DNA from: JALYUM01 sp036688685
Lineage (GTDB): Bacteria; Pseudomonadota; Gammaproteobacteria; Burkholderiales; Burkholderiaceae_D
Direction of reading: 5' to 3'
DNA: 64,000 bases
NCBI RefSeq assembly: GCF_036688685.1
Contig: NZ_JAQQPS010000017.1
Coordinates: 1-64,000, forward strand
Shown: positions 44,201 through 52,818 of the stretch, one piece after another
Layout: each line of letters begins with the position of its first letter
Numbering within the stretch: position 1 is the stretch's first letter
Position numbers and translations under genes: made by a program
Notes under the pieces: model-generated
The model's input: the letters and a program-made list of their open reading frames with translations, nothing else
The model's database searches: none
Told to the model about the DNA's origin: nothing

Positions 44201-44256
44201 GCTACACGGCGCCACGTACGATGCGCTTTTCGGCGGAATATAACCACAAGTTCTGA
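41215..44256 (+). CDS. TonB-dependent receptor, Oar-like
   Basis: A 1013-residue outer-membrane protein. The signal peptide is about residues 1-30 (ending ASA). Next is a carboxypeptidase-regulatory-like (CarboxypepD_reg) domain (about 31-110: NIVGTVEQPSGTTVNLVNTGTG). A plug domain with VQVTGRRSRIDVSN and GGYGAEFGRSVGGVVNITTKSGT is followed by the barrel, ending MRFSAEYNHKF. The Oar architecture is known in adhesion/secretion-linked receptors of Myxococcus and relatives; here the ligand is unknown. It follows the 1-kb low-GC region and ends at a double hairpin. Confidence 0.94.
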   Translation: MFKKTVLVHALTLAFGAAVLSAGVIQTASAQSNASGNIVGTVEQPSGTTVNLVNTGTGLKRTVTPEANGRFQATTLPAGHYKVDLVRNGAVVNTVEVDVIVGQGVDASFAAAAMQSVQVTGRRSRIDVSNTNNGVSFSARELAALPIAQNVGAIIQLAPNTTRADSRYSGGASFGGGGASENAYYINGMVVTNALTQLGSSELPFGAIAQAQILTGGYGAEFGRSVGGVVNITTKSGTNDWEVGGTMSITPNGTRAKARNGYYENTGKNPLTDGKILFNREQNKTDSQIFGAYVGGPIIKDKLFMFVAAEQTRTDRDFINLASSSTNAPTSGFGTSDSTIDRYLGKFDWNITDNHRLELTLIGDTPKSDVELSGFNYATATRVGSVVSREHYSNIATQDGGNGGKAQVLKYTGNITDDLTVSALVGRNKASHINTYGNYNINQPLFQVTAPVAARAPGISYVSPQVLSGNITAPGAEDETKSTRLDLEYRLGDHTLKAGLDKNKLSSLNAGDIRAGGGLYTYRVLPAGSTVATTINTGGGVRRAPGAFGGLGVSGYYGQETLFSTVTNAYSDQDAQYLEDAWQVSKTVLLKFGVRREGFSNQNGDHETFIEMKNQIAPRFSASWDVNGDASLKVFGSAGRYHLQIPTHLAVRGASRSLFTNQYFTYTGVDANGAPIGRVNMAPAFSGNNEYNQSKDVKTLSATNLKPTYQDEITLGFEKMMSPSLNIGAKATYRTLGATIDDFCDSRPVAAWAERNKVDTSNYGGFGCANFNPGEANTFLVDFAGNGKYTSVNLSKEDLGFPDTKRTYTAVDLFAEHPYRNGWYAKVNYTWSKSKGNTEGQTLSDIAQTDVAATQAWDFPELMEGAFGYLPNDRTHQLKAYGFYEISSQFIIGANGLIATGRPKNCLGNNDVADADFLYGSAYHYCNGAPSPRGALGRLPTDVRLDANLIFRPEVVKGLSFKWDIYNVFNRQATQTIDEVYNSGSTVSPTYGRTISYTAPRTMRFSAEYNHKF

Positions 44257-44269
44257 TCCAGCCCGGATA

Positions 44270-44330
44270 CCTTGCACATGCAAATGTGCAAGGTATGCAA
44301 AAACCGCCGGTGCAAGCCGGCGGTTTTTTT
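44270..44330 (+). terminator. Double hairpin terminator of the Oar-like receptor
   Basis: Hairpin 1: CCTTGCACAT/ATGTGCAAGG (44270-44279 with 44284-44293), a perfect 10-bp stem. Hairpin 2: AAACCGCCGG/CCGGCGGTTT (44301-44310 with 44317-44326) followed by T-run to 44330. The second is the classical terminator. Confidence 0.9.
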
Positions 44331-44352
44331 ATTGGGGCGTGCCGGTGCGGTA

Positions 44353-45078
44353 TTACATGCCGCCCCAGTGTGCGTTCAGCGTCGCCAGCGCCGCCAGCCC
44401 CGCCGTTTCGGTGCGCAAGATGCGACGTCCCATCGTCAGCGGCAGCGCGCCGGCGGCAATCGCCGCATCTTCTTCCTCGGGCGCAAAGCCGCCTTCCGGA
44501 CCCACCATCAACACGACATCCTGCGCCGCGTGCGCGCCAGCCCATTCGGCCAGCGTTGCCTTGCCGCGCGGGCTCAGCAGGATCCGCGCCGCCGGGGCAG
44601 GCTGCGCCAGCCACTTCGCAAATACCTCCAGGCCTGCCAGCGTGGCCAGCCGGTTGCGCCCGCTCTGTTCGGATGCCGCCACGATGATGCCTTGCCAGTG
44701 CGCCTGGCGTTTCTCGGCGCGCTCGCCGGACAGCCGCGTCACGCAGCGCTGTGCGGCCAGCGGGACAATGGCCGCCACGCCCAGTTCCACCGCCTTCTCG
44801 ATGATCCAGTCCATTTTGGACGCTTCCGGCAGCGCCTGTGCCAGCGTGATGGCATAGCCCAGTTCGACCTCGACCGCTTCGAAGGCATCCACGCGCGCGC
44901 TGGCGCGGCGCTTGCCCACTTCCTGCAAGGTCGCGCCGTACTGGCCGCCGGCGCCATTGAACAGCGTCAGTTGCGCACCGGCTTGCTGGCGCACCACGTG
45001 TAAATGATGGGCGACCGCCTCGGGCAGGTCGACGACCAGGCCGGGCGCCAGGGGCAGGGGACAGTAAAAACGCGGCAT
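44353..45078 (-). CDS. rsmE: 16S rRNA (uracil(1498)-N(3))-methyltransferase
   Basis: SPOUT-class methyltransferase that modifies U1498 of 16S rRNA. The 241-residue protein has an N-terminal PUA-like domain (MPRFYCPLPLAPGLVVDLPEAVAHHLHVVRQ) and the C-terminal knot with SGRNRLA, LLSPRGKA and VLMVGPEGGFAPEE. Length and motifs are typical. It is convergent with the Oar-like receptor gene and divergent from tkt. Confidence 0.95.
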   Translation of the reverse strand: MPRFYCPLPLAPGLVVDLPEAVAHHLHVVRQQAGAQLTLFNGAGGQYGATLQEVGKRRASARVDAFEAVEVELGYAITLAQALPEASKMDWIIEKAVELGVAAIVPLAAQRCVTRLSGERAEKRQAHWQGIIVAASEQSGRNRLATLAGLEVFAKWLAQPAPAARILLSPRGKATLAEWAGAHAAQDVVLMVGPEGGFAPEEEDAAIAAGALPLTMGRRILRTETAGLAALATLNAHWGGM

Positions 45079-45230
45079 GCAGGGCCTGTAATGATGGCGG
45101 TTGGAGCGCGCATTTTAATTCGGCGCCGCCCCTGTCTGGTAAAATAGTTGTCTATGGCTTACCGGTGCGCCGCGTTTTTCACGGCAACCAGGCGCCGCCG
45201 CTTTCCTCATCAGCCCTACCGACTCTACCC

Positions 45231-47228
45231 ATGAAACCGACACAAACGACGACTTTGATGGCCAATGCGATCCGCGCACTGGCAATGGATGCTGTGCAGA
45301 AGGCCAACTCCGGCCACCCCGGCATGCCGATGGGAATGGCCGAGATCGCGGTCGCGCTGTGGGACGGTCACTACCGCCACAATCCGGCCAATCCGCACTG
45401 GGCCAACCGCGACCGCTTCCTGCTGTCGAACGGCCATGGCTCGATGCTCCATTACGCGCTGCTGCACCTGACCGGTTACGCGCTCACCATGGACGACCTG
45501 CGCGCGTTCCGCCAGTTGCACTCGAAAACTCCGGGCCACCCGGAAGTGGGCATCACGCCAGGCGTTGAAACCACCACCGGCCCGCTCGGGCAGGGTATTG
45601 CGAATGCCGTCGGCATGGCGCTGGCCGAGTATCTGCTGGCCGCCGAATTCAACCAGCCTGGCCATGAAGTGGTCGACCATTACACCTATGCATTCTTGGG
45701 CGACGGTTGCCTGATGGAAGGCATTTCGCACGAAGTGTGCTCGCTGGCCGGTACCCTGAGCCTGAAGAAACTGATTGCGCTGTATGACGACAACGGCATC
45801 TCCATCGACGGCAAGGTCGAAGGCTGGTTCACCGACGACACCCCGGGCCGCTTTGCCGCCTACGGCTGGAACGTGATTGCCGACGTCGACGGCCACAGCG
45901 TGGCAGCGGTCGATGCCGCCATCGCGCAAGCCAAATTGTCCGACAAGCCAACCCTGATCTGCTGCAAGACCATCATCGGCAAGGGTTCGCCCAACCTGCA
46001 AGGCGGCGACAAGGTGCACGGCGCCGCGCTGGGCGATAAAGAAATTGCCGCAGTGCGCGAACATCTGCTGTGGGATCCGATCCCGTTCGACATCCCGGCC
46101 GACCTGTACACCGCGTGGGACGCCAAGGCTGCCGGCGCCAGCATGGAAGCCGAATGGAACGCCAAATTCGACGCCTACCGCGCCGCGTTCCCGACCAAGG
46201 CGTCGGAACTCGAGCGCCGCATGGCAGGCGACCTGCCAGCGAACTTCGAAGAAGTGCTGAACGCGGCGATCGCCGCCTGTGTCGACAAAAAAGAAACCAT
46301 TGCTACCCGCAAGGCCAGCCAGAACGCCATCCAGGCGCTGGCGCCGGTGCTGCCGGAATTCCTCGGCGGCTCGGCCGATCTGACCGGTTCCAACCTGACC
46401 AACTGGAAAGAATCGACCAACCTGCGCTCCGGCAAACCAGGCAACCATATCAATTATGGCGTGCGTGAATTCGGCATGAGCGCGATCATGAACGGCATCG
46501 CCCTGCACGGCGGCTTCATCCCGTTCGGCGCCACCTTCCTGACCTTCTCCGACTACAGCCGCAATGCGCTGCGCATGGCGTCGCTGATGAAGCTGCGTTC
46601 GATCTTCGTGTTCACCCACGATTCGATCGGCCTGGGCGAAGATGGCCCGACCCACCAGTCGGTTGAGCATGTTTCGTCGCTGCGCCTGATTCCGGGCCTG
46701 GACAACTGGCGTCCGTGCGACACGGTCGAATCGCAAGTGGCATGGGGCGCCGCCGTCCAACGCAAGGATGGCCCGTCGACCTTGATCTTCTCGCGCCAGA
46801 ACCTGCCGTTCATGGAGCGTGACGCCACCCAAATCGCGAATATCGCCAAGGGCGGCTATGTGCTCAAGGATGCGCCGAACGCGCAGCTGATCATCATGTC
46901 CACCGGTTCGGAAATCGAACTGGCGATGGCGTCGGCTGCCGCCCTCGAGGCTGAGGGCGTGGCCGTGCGCGTGGTGTCGATGCCGTCGACCGACGTGTTC
47001 GACCGCCAGGACGCAGCCTACAAGGCCAGCGTACTGACCCGTGGCACGCCACGCGTCGCCATCGAAGCCGGCGTGACCGCTTTCTGGTACAAGTATGTGG
47101 GCCTGGAAGGCGCGGTCGTCGGCCTCGACACCTTCGGCGAATCGGCCCCGGCGCCGGTCCTGTTCAAGTATTTTGGTTTTACCGTCGAGAACGTCGTGGC
47201 CACGGCCAAGGGCGTGCTGGCAGCGTAA
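45231..47228 (+). CDS. tkt: Transketolase
   Basis: Thiamine-diphosphate enzyme of the pentose phosphate and Calvin pathways that transfers two-carbon units. The 665-residue protein has NSGHPGMPMGMAEIAVALW, the TPP-binding GDGCLMEGISHE motif near residue 160, and the pyrimidine-domain FGATFLTFSDYSRNALRMASLM. The ATG at 45231 matches the family start MKPTQTTTLMANAIRALA (an upstream in-frame start at 45165 adds 22 residues). A -10-like TAAAAT is at 45138-45143. gap follows 70 nt downstream, so they are probably co-transcribed. Confidence 0.97.
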   Translation: MKPTQTTTLMANAIRALAMDAVQKANSGHPGMPMGMAEIAVALWDGHYRHNPANPHWANRDRFLLSNGHGSMLHYALLHLTGYALTMDDLRAFRQLHSKTPGHPEVGITPGVETTTGPLGQGIANAVGMALAEYLLAAEFNQPGHEVVDHYTYAFLGDGCLMEGISHEVCSLAGTLSLKKLIALYDDNGISIDGKVEGWFTDDTPGRFAAYGWNVIADVDGHSVAAVDAAIAQAKLSDKPTLICCKTIIGKGSPNLQGGDKVHGAALGDKEIAAVREHLLWDPIPFDIPADLYTAWDAKAAGASMEAEWNAKFDAYRAAFPTKASELERRMAGDLPANFEEVLNAAIAACVDKKETIATRKASQNAIQALAPVLPEFLGGSADLTGSNLTNWKESTNLRSGKPGNHINYGVREFGMSAIMNGIALHGGFIPFGATFLTFSDYSRNALRMASLMKLRSIFVFTHDSIGLGEDGPTHQSVEHVSSLRLIPGLDNWRPCDTVESQVAWGAAVQRKDGPSTLIFSRQNLPFMERDATQIANIAKGGYVLKDAPNAQLIIMSTGSEIELAMASAAALEAEGVAVRVVSMPSTDVFDRQDAAYKASVLTRGTPRVAIEAGVTAFWYKYVGLEGAVVGLDTFGESAPAPVLFKYFGFTVENVVATAKGVLAA

Positions 47229-47298
47229 CAAGAACGGACGCACGCAGGAGACACCGCGGCGTCCCCCCGATTTCTTTTTTTAAATCAGGAGCATCAGC

Positions 47299-48312
47299 AT
47301 GACGATCAAAGTTGCAATCAACGGTTATGGCCGCATCGGCCGCAATGTACTGCGCGCATTCTACGAAGGCGGCAAACAGCAGGATATCCAGATCGTTGCC
47401 ATCAACGACCTGGGCGACGCCAAGTCGAATGCCCACCTGACCCGCTACGACACCGTGCACGGCAAGTTTCCCGGCACCGTGACGGTCGAAGGCGACACCA
47501 TGATCGTCAATGGCGACCCGATCCGCGTGTTCGCGCAGCGTAATCCGGCCGAAATCCCATGGGGCGAACTGGGCGTGGACGTGGTCCTCGAATGCACTGG
47601 CTTTTTCACCACCAAAGAGAAGGCTTCGGCCCACCTCAAGGGCGGCGCGAAAAAAGTCATCATTTCGGCACCGGGCGGCAAGGATATCGACGCCACCATC
47701 GTGTTCGGCGTCAACCAGCAAGTCCTGAAGGCGAGCGACACCGTTATCTCGAACGCCTCCTGCACCACCAACTGCCTGGCCCCGCTGGTCAAGCCGCTCA
47801 ACGACGCCATCGGCATCGAGAGCGGCCTGATGACCACGGTGCACTCGTACACCAACGACCAGGTGCTGTCGGACGTGATGCATGAAGACTTGCGCCGCGC
47901 CCGTTCGGCCACGATGAGCATGATCCCGACCAAGACCGGCGCTGCCGCCGCGGTTGGCCTGGTGCTGCCTGAGCTGAACGGCAAGCTGGACGGTTTCGCG
48001 ATCCGCGTGCCGACCATCAATGTGTCGCTGGTCGACCTGACCTTCATCGCCAAGCGCGACACCAGCGTCGAAGAAGTCAACCAGCTGATGGAAAAAGCAG
48101 CATCGGAAGGTCCGCTGAAAGGCATCCTGACCTACCAGACCGAGCCGCTCGTGTCGGTCGACTTCAACCACAACCCGGCGTCGTCGAATTTCGATTCGAC
48201 GCTGACCAAGGTGTCGGGTCGCCTGGTGAAAGTATCGTCGTGGTATGACAACGAGTGGGGTTTTTCGAACCGCATGCTCGATACCACTGTCGCACTGATG
48301 AACGCGAAGTAA
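47299..48312 (+). CDS. gap: Glyceraldehyde-3-phosphate dehydrogenase, type I
   Basis: NAD-dependent oxidation and phosphorylation of glyceraldehyde 3-phosphate. The 337-residue enzyme has NGYGRIGRN (nucleotide-binding), the catalytic cysteine in SNASCTTNCLAPL (about residue 156), and the C-terminal WYDNEWGFSNRML. It is preceded by AGGAG and follows tkt. A strong terminator follows the stop. Confidence 0.98.
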   Translation: MTIKVAINGYGRIGRNVLRAFYEGGKQQDIQIVAINDLGDAKSNAHLTRYDTVHGKFPGTVTVEGDTMIVNGDPIRVFAQRNPAEIPWGELGVDVVLECTGFFTTKEKASAHLKGGAKKVIISAPGGKDIDATIVFGVNQQVLKASDTVISNASCTTNCLAPLVKPLNDAIGIESGLMTTVHSYTNDQVLSDVMHEDLRRARSATMSMIPTKTGAAAAVGLVLPELNGKLDGFAIRVPTINVSLVDLTFIAKRDTSVEEVNQLMEKAASEGPLKGILTYQTEPLVSVDFNHNPASSNFDSTLTKVSGRLVKVSSWYDNEWGFSNRMLDTTVALMNAK

Positions 48313-48330
48313 TCTTCGCTGCACGTCGTG

Positions 48331-48365
48331 AATGCCGCCCGGCTGCAATGGGCGGCATTTTTTTT
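48331..48365 (+). terminator. Terminator of tkt-gap
   Basis: Stem AATGCCGCCC/GGGCGGCATT (48331-48340 with about 48350-48359), 9-nt loop, and T-run to 48365. Confidence 0.92.
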
Positions 48366-48457
48366 GAAACAACATTTAATTAATTATCGAATGTAAATTT
48401 GCGTTAAGAACAGACGCTCTGTATTATCCTTCGGAAAATTCCTAGGGACAATACTCC

Positions 48458-50503
48458 ATGCGGCTACTCGCCAAGAGCGCAACAGACGCCCACGCCTACC
48501 GTCCTGACATCGACGGGCTGCGCGCACTGGCTGTCTGCGCCGTGCTCGTCTTTCACGCGTTTCCCGATGCATTGCCCGGCGGATTTGCCGGCGTCGACCT
48601 GTTTTTCGTCATCTCCGGCTATCTGATCACCGGCATCCTGGCGCAGGGCCATGCCGCCGGCAGCTTCAGCCTGGCCCGCTTCTATGCCAGGCGCGTGCGC
48701 CGCATCTTCCCGGCGCTGGCGCTGGTACTGACCGGCACCTACGCGCTCGGCTGGTTCGTCCTGACTGCCGACGAATACAAACAACTCGGCAAGCACATCT
48801 GGGCCGGCGCCGGTTTCCTGTCGAACTGGGTGCTGTGGCGCGAGGCCGGCTATTTCGATCACGCCGCCAACACAAAACCGTTGCTGCACCTCTGGTCGCT
48901 CGCCGTCGAGGAGCAGTTCTACCTGTTCTGGCCGCTGGTGCTGGGGCTGGCGATGCGCTGGCGCCGCGCTGCGGCCGTCTGTGCAATGCTGCTGGTCCTG
49001 TCGTTTGGCGCCAATGCCTGGATGATCCGCGCCGATGCCGCGGCCACGTTTTTCCTGCCCCAGACCCGGTTTTGGGAAATGCTCGCCGGCGCACTGCTGG
49101 CGCTGGTACCACGCGCGCGGCCGACAGCAGGGCGCCAGGCCGACCTTCTGTCAGTGGCCGGGCTGGCGCTATGCAGCGTGGCATTCTTGCTGCTGCGAGC
49201 GGAATACGCTTTCCCCGGCTGGTGGGCGCTGGTGCCCGTGCTCGGCGCCTGCGCGCTGATCGGCGCCGGTCCGCAGGGCTGGGTCAACCGGACCATCCTG
49301 GCCCACCCGTGCGCGGTCTGGATCGGCAGCATCAGCTATCCGCTTTACCTGTGGCACTGGCCACTGCTGTCGTACACCTTCATCGTGGCGGGCGAACAGC
49401 CAGTGCCGGCGTGGGTGCGCCTGGCCCTGCTGGCAGCGAGTGTCGTGCTGGCCTGGCTGACCACCCATTTGCTGGAGGCGCGCTTCCGGTTTGGCCCGGC
49501 GCACGTGGCGAAGGTGATGGTGCCGTGCCTGGCCATGCTGGCGATCGGCTTCGTCGGCAACCGCGTCTACGAGCGCGACGGTTTTAAATTTCGCAAAGGC
49601 CATGACGCCCATGCCGACGTCGCCACCGCCAGCGTGGGCGAGGGGCGTGCGTTCGTCCGCAGCGATTGCGGCATCGCCGACAGCCGCCTGGTGCCGTATT
49701 GCGCCACCGATCGCCGCGCTGCATCGCGCTTTGCGATCTGGGGCGACAGCAAGGCCGATGCACTGTATTGGGGGCTGGTGCGCCGTTCGGCGCCGGGCCA
49801 GAGCTGGACCATGCTGGGCCGCTCAAGCTGCGCGCCGCTCGCCGGCGTGGAACGGACCAGCATCTATGCCGGCGACCGTCCGGCGGACTGTGCTGCGGCC
49901 AACCGCCAGATCCTGCAGGCGTTGCTGGCCAATCCCGCCATCGACACGGTCGTGCTCAGTTTTTCGGTGCGCGCCACGATCGGTCCAAGCTTTGCGTACA
50001 GCGGCGCCGGGCCGCAGGGGGACCATACGGCGCTGGTGCTCGAAGGCCTCGACCGCGCCGTGACAGCGCTCGAGGGCGCTGGCAAGCGGGTCGCTGTCGT
50101 GCTCGACAATCCGACCCTGCCCGATCCGCGCCGCTGCATGGAGCGCGCGGTGATGGCATGGCCGGGCGTGCGCAGCGCGCTGGCGCTGCGCGACGGTGCC
50201 GCCGCGCGCTGCGACCTGGCGTACGGTCAGCACCTGGCACAGCACCAGGTGTTTGTTGCCATGGTCGACCGGCTGCAGCGCCGCCACGCCAGCCTGCTGG
50301 TCTACGACCCGGCGCAGGTCCTGTGCGACCTGGCGCGCAAGGTGTGCCCGATGACGCTGGCGGGTAAGTACCTGTACAGCTACGGCGACCACGTCTCGGA
50401 CACGGGTAATGGCCGCATCGCCGACGCGCTGCTGCCGCTGCTGGTGCAGCAGGCTGTTGCGCAGGCAGAAAAAACTCTTCCCGTCGCGCGAGGGGAGGGT
50501 TGA
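48458..50503 (+). CDS. Acyltransferase 3 / SGNH-domain O-acetyltransferase (OafA/YrhL-like)
   Basis: A 681-residue membrane protein for O-acylation of surface polysaccharide, LPS or peptidoglycan. The N-terminal acyltransferase-3 domain has about ten helices and starts YRPDIDGLRALAVCAVLVFHAFP (catalytic His) and GGFAGVDLFFVISGYLITG. The C-terminal SGNH domain (about 380-681) has the GDS nucleophile motif in FAIWGDSKADA and a late D-x2-H (YGDHVSDTG). Its substrate is unknown; no other polysaccharide genes adjoin it. It follows gap after a terminator and has a weak ribosome-binding site. Confidence 0.92.
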   Translation: MRLLAKSATDAHAYRPDIDGLRALAVCAVLVFHAFPDALPGGFAGVDLFFVISGYLITGILAQGHAAGSFSLARFYARRVRRIFPALALVLTGTYALGWFVLTADEYKQLGKHIWAGAGFLSNWVLWREAGYFDHAANTKPLLHLWSLAVEEQFYLFWPLVLGLAMRWRRAAAVCAMLLVLSFGANAWMIRADAAATFFLPQTRFWEMLAGALLALVPRARPTAGRQADLLSVAGLALCSVAFLLLRAEYAFPGWWALVPVLGACALIGAGPQGWVNRTILAHPCAVWIGSISYPLYLWHWPLLSYTFIVAGEQPVPAWVRLALLAASVVLAWLTTHLLEARFRFGPAHVAKVMVPCLAMLAIGFVGNRVYERDGFKFRKGHDAHADVATASVGEGRAFVRSDCGIADSRLVPYCATDRRAASRFAIWGDSKADALYWGLVRRSAPGQSWTMLGRSSCAPLAGVERTSIYAGDRPADCAAANRQILQALLANPAIDTVVLSFSVRATIGPSFAYSGAGPQGDHTALVLEGLDRAVTALEGAGKRVAVVLDNPTLPDPRRCMERAVMAWPGVRSALALRDGAAARCDLAYGQHLAQHQVFVAMVDRLQRRHASLLVYDPAQVLCDLARKVCPMTLAGKYLYSYGDHVSDTGNGRIADALLPLLVQQAVAQAEKTLPVARGEG

Positions 50504-50521
50504 GGCTGGAGCAGTTACTAG

Positions 50522-52527
50522 TTAAAACGTGTACGAAGCGCGCACATAGTAGGTACGGCCCGGCACGTCGGTGTAACGTGGGTCGTAGCCAGCCTGGAAG
50601 GTCTGGGCCTGGTACGCGTACTTGTGCACCCAGGTGCTGTTCATGCCGAAGTTGAATATGCCGTAGGCCGGCTTCCGATAACGATAGGTGGCCTACAGGT
50701 CGAAACCGTTCGTGATCACGTTACCGTTCTTCCAAACTTATGCAAATTTAACCGTAGTTAAGCTTTCTTGCCGTTGGATTCCTGCTTCGCCGAAACCAGT
50801 TTCATCTTGCGTTTGCACGCAAGATCAGCGCCGGTCCCTCCCCAGGCAATGCTTGATGAAATACAGGTCGGCGCCCAGCGTCAGGTTGTCGATCGGCTCG
50901 ACCACCAGGCCGAAGGTTGCGTTCTTCGATTTCTCGGGCGACAGGTTCTTGTTACCGCCATACAGGGCCTGGAATTGCTGGTTGCAAGTCGACTTTGCGG
51001 TGGCGGCGCACAGGACCGGGTCGTCTTGCGTGGTGGTGTTCGTGTAGGTCTGGGCTGCATCGATTTCATACAGGGACGGGGCACGGAAACCGGTCGAATA
51101 CGAACCGCGCAACAACACTTTCTTGGTCGGCTGGTAACGGAAGCTGACCTTCGGATTGAAGGTGTTGCCGAAGTCGCTATACTGGTCATCGCGGGCGTCC
51201 AGGGTGATGTCCAGTTCCTTCGTGACCGGCGAGTTCAGCTCGGCGAACAGCGCGTACACATTGCGTTAGCCGGCATTGTAGGTCTTCGGATCGATACCGG
51301 TACTTGCGTTGTTTTCATTGCAGGTCTGGTAATCCCAGCCGGCCACCACGCCTTGCAGGGACGTGACCAGGCGCTGCTGCGTATTGACGTTGTTGTCGGT
51401 GCGCGGACCGTTGGGCGTATCGCGCCATTTGACGCTGACGTTGCCCGGCGCGGCGCTGGCAGGGTAGCAGGGATTGGCGATCGTCGCGCCCGGCGTCGTG
51501 TCAGGAATCGTACTGGTCATGGCCAGCGCGCCATACGGCACCGGCGCGACGGTGGTGCGCACCGAGCTGCAGGTGAACAGGTACTCGACGCCCAGTTCAT
51601 GGCCTTGCGGCAGCTTGAACGCACCCTTGAACAGGCCTCAATCGCGCTCGCTCTTCGGCACGTAGTCAACGTATGGCGAGATGGTGATATACCAAGCCGA
51701 CTCGCCATTGGAAATGAGCAGCGGCTTCGAGGCGCAGCCGGCCAATGCGAGCGCAAAGTAGGTCGTACCGCCCTGGACGTAGTTGGCCGGGATGGTCGAC
51801 GACGACAGCCCGCCCGGGTAGCGCGCGTTGTAGCTGCGCTCGGTACCGCTGACGCTGTTCTGGGTCTGGTAGTCCAGTACGCCGAACAGGTTGAAGCCGT
51901 CCTTATCCAGGTCGCCATAACCGAAGCCGAGGTTGGCATTTTTTATACGCCGACGCCCGCTTTGGGCGTGTCGCCGCCGATGGTGACGATGCCGCCGGTG
52001 AGGTCTTTACGGGTGATGACGTTGATCACGCCACCGACCGCATCGCTGCCGTACAGCGAGGAGGCGCCGTCACGCAGCACTTCGATGCGTTCGATCGCGG
52101 CGAAGGAAATCATGTTCAGGTCAGGCGCCGAGCTGTTGAGCGCATTATTCGCCAGGCGTCGCCCGTTGAGCAGGACCAGGGTCTTGTTCGCACCGATGCC
52201 GCGCAGGTCGGCGAACGAGGCGCCACCGGTGCTCGCGCCCACGGTCTGGCTGGTGCCCTGCGACGCCTGCGATGCCGAAATGCTGGACATGATCTGCTCG
52301 ATGGTCGTAATGCCTTCCTTTTTCAGGTCGGACATTTTGAGCACGGTGACGGGCACCGAGGTCTCGCCATCGATGCGCTTGATGGCAGAGCCGGTGACGA
52401 CCACGCGCTGCATGGTGGCGTCGTCGGTTTGCTGGGCGAATGCAGGCTGCGCGAGCAGGGTGGCGCCAATGGCGCCGGCCGAGAACATGCCGCGCACAGA
52501 GCGCGACAGGATGGTTTCTTTGAACAT
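50522..52527 (-). pseudogene. Decayed TonB-dependent receptor
   Basis: Starts at ATG 52527 (MFKETILSRSVRGMFSAG, signal peptide, then a plug region with RVVVTGSAIKRIDGETSVPVTVL and SLYGSDAVGGVINVITRKD) and ends with a receptor-type C-terminus (GRTYYVRASYTF, TAA at 50522-50524). The frame is broken by a stop plus frameshift near 51943, by in-frame stops near 51632 and 51265, and by a deletion with foreign sequence around 50700-50825. The remaining segments still match a receptor barrel (NVYALFAELNSPVTKELDITLDARDD, GFRAPSLYEIDAAQTY). It is paralogous to the two intact receptors upstream of it. Confidence 0.9.
50804..50825. repeat. Perfect 9-bp hairpin at the deletion scar
   Basis: ATCTTGCGT (50804-50812) and ACGCAAGAT (50817-50825) around TTGC, inside the region that replaces the missing barrel segment of the pseudogene. 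No T-tract follows. It may mark a rearrangement breakpoint or a remnant of an inserted element. Confidence 0.6.
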
Positions 52528-52650
52528 GGGATAACGCCAAACGGTGATGGAGGTTCGCGCTGCAGCAGGGCGGGTGCCAACATCAGACCATCCGGCGTCA
52601 AGCCCGGTCAATGCGTAGGCCTCACTTGAAACAATAGAAATGTTTAATCC

Positions 52651-52666
52651 ATGTTGCATACAACAT
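52651..52666. promoter_or_regulatory. Inverted repeat upstream of the receptor pseudogene
   Basis: ATGTTG-CATA-CAACAT, a perfect 6-bp dyad. It lies 124-139 nt upstream of the pseudogene start, in a stretch resembling that at 55801-55816 upstream of the next receptor (both contain a preceding AAATGTTT). Confidence 0.6.
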
Positions 52667-52745
52667 GAATTAAACCGGTGCAAGCGGCTTGCATTTTTTG
52701 TGAATTGACGCGAACTCGCACGACACATACATTCGGCAGGCCATG

Positions 52746-52776
52746 AAAAAGCCCGCCGGGCTTGCGCCGGGCGGGC
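52746..52776 (-). terminator. Terminator of the TonB receptor at 52819
   Basis: GC-rich hairpin (GCCCGCCGG 52751-52759 with CCGGGCGGGC 52767-52776, one bulge) followed on the minus strand by TTTTT (complement of 52746-52750). It lies 43 nt past the receptor stop and also separates it from the pseudogene. Confidence 0.85.
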
Positions 52777-52818
52777 AGGAGACGAGCGATTGTCAGCAGC
52801 CCGGACGGGCTGCGTCGA

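Noticed and set aside
45165..45230. N-terminal extension of transketolase
   Set aside because: An in-frame upstream start exists, but the residues before MKPTQTTTLMANAIRALA have no family similarity and no ribosome-binding site.
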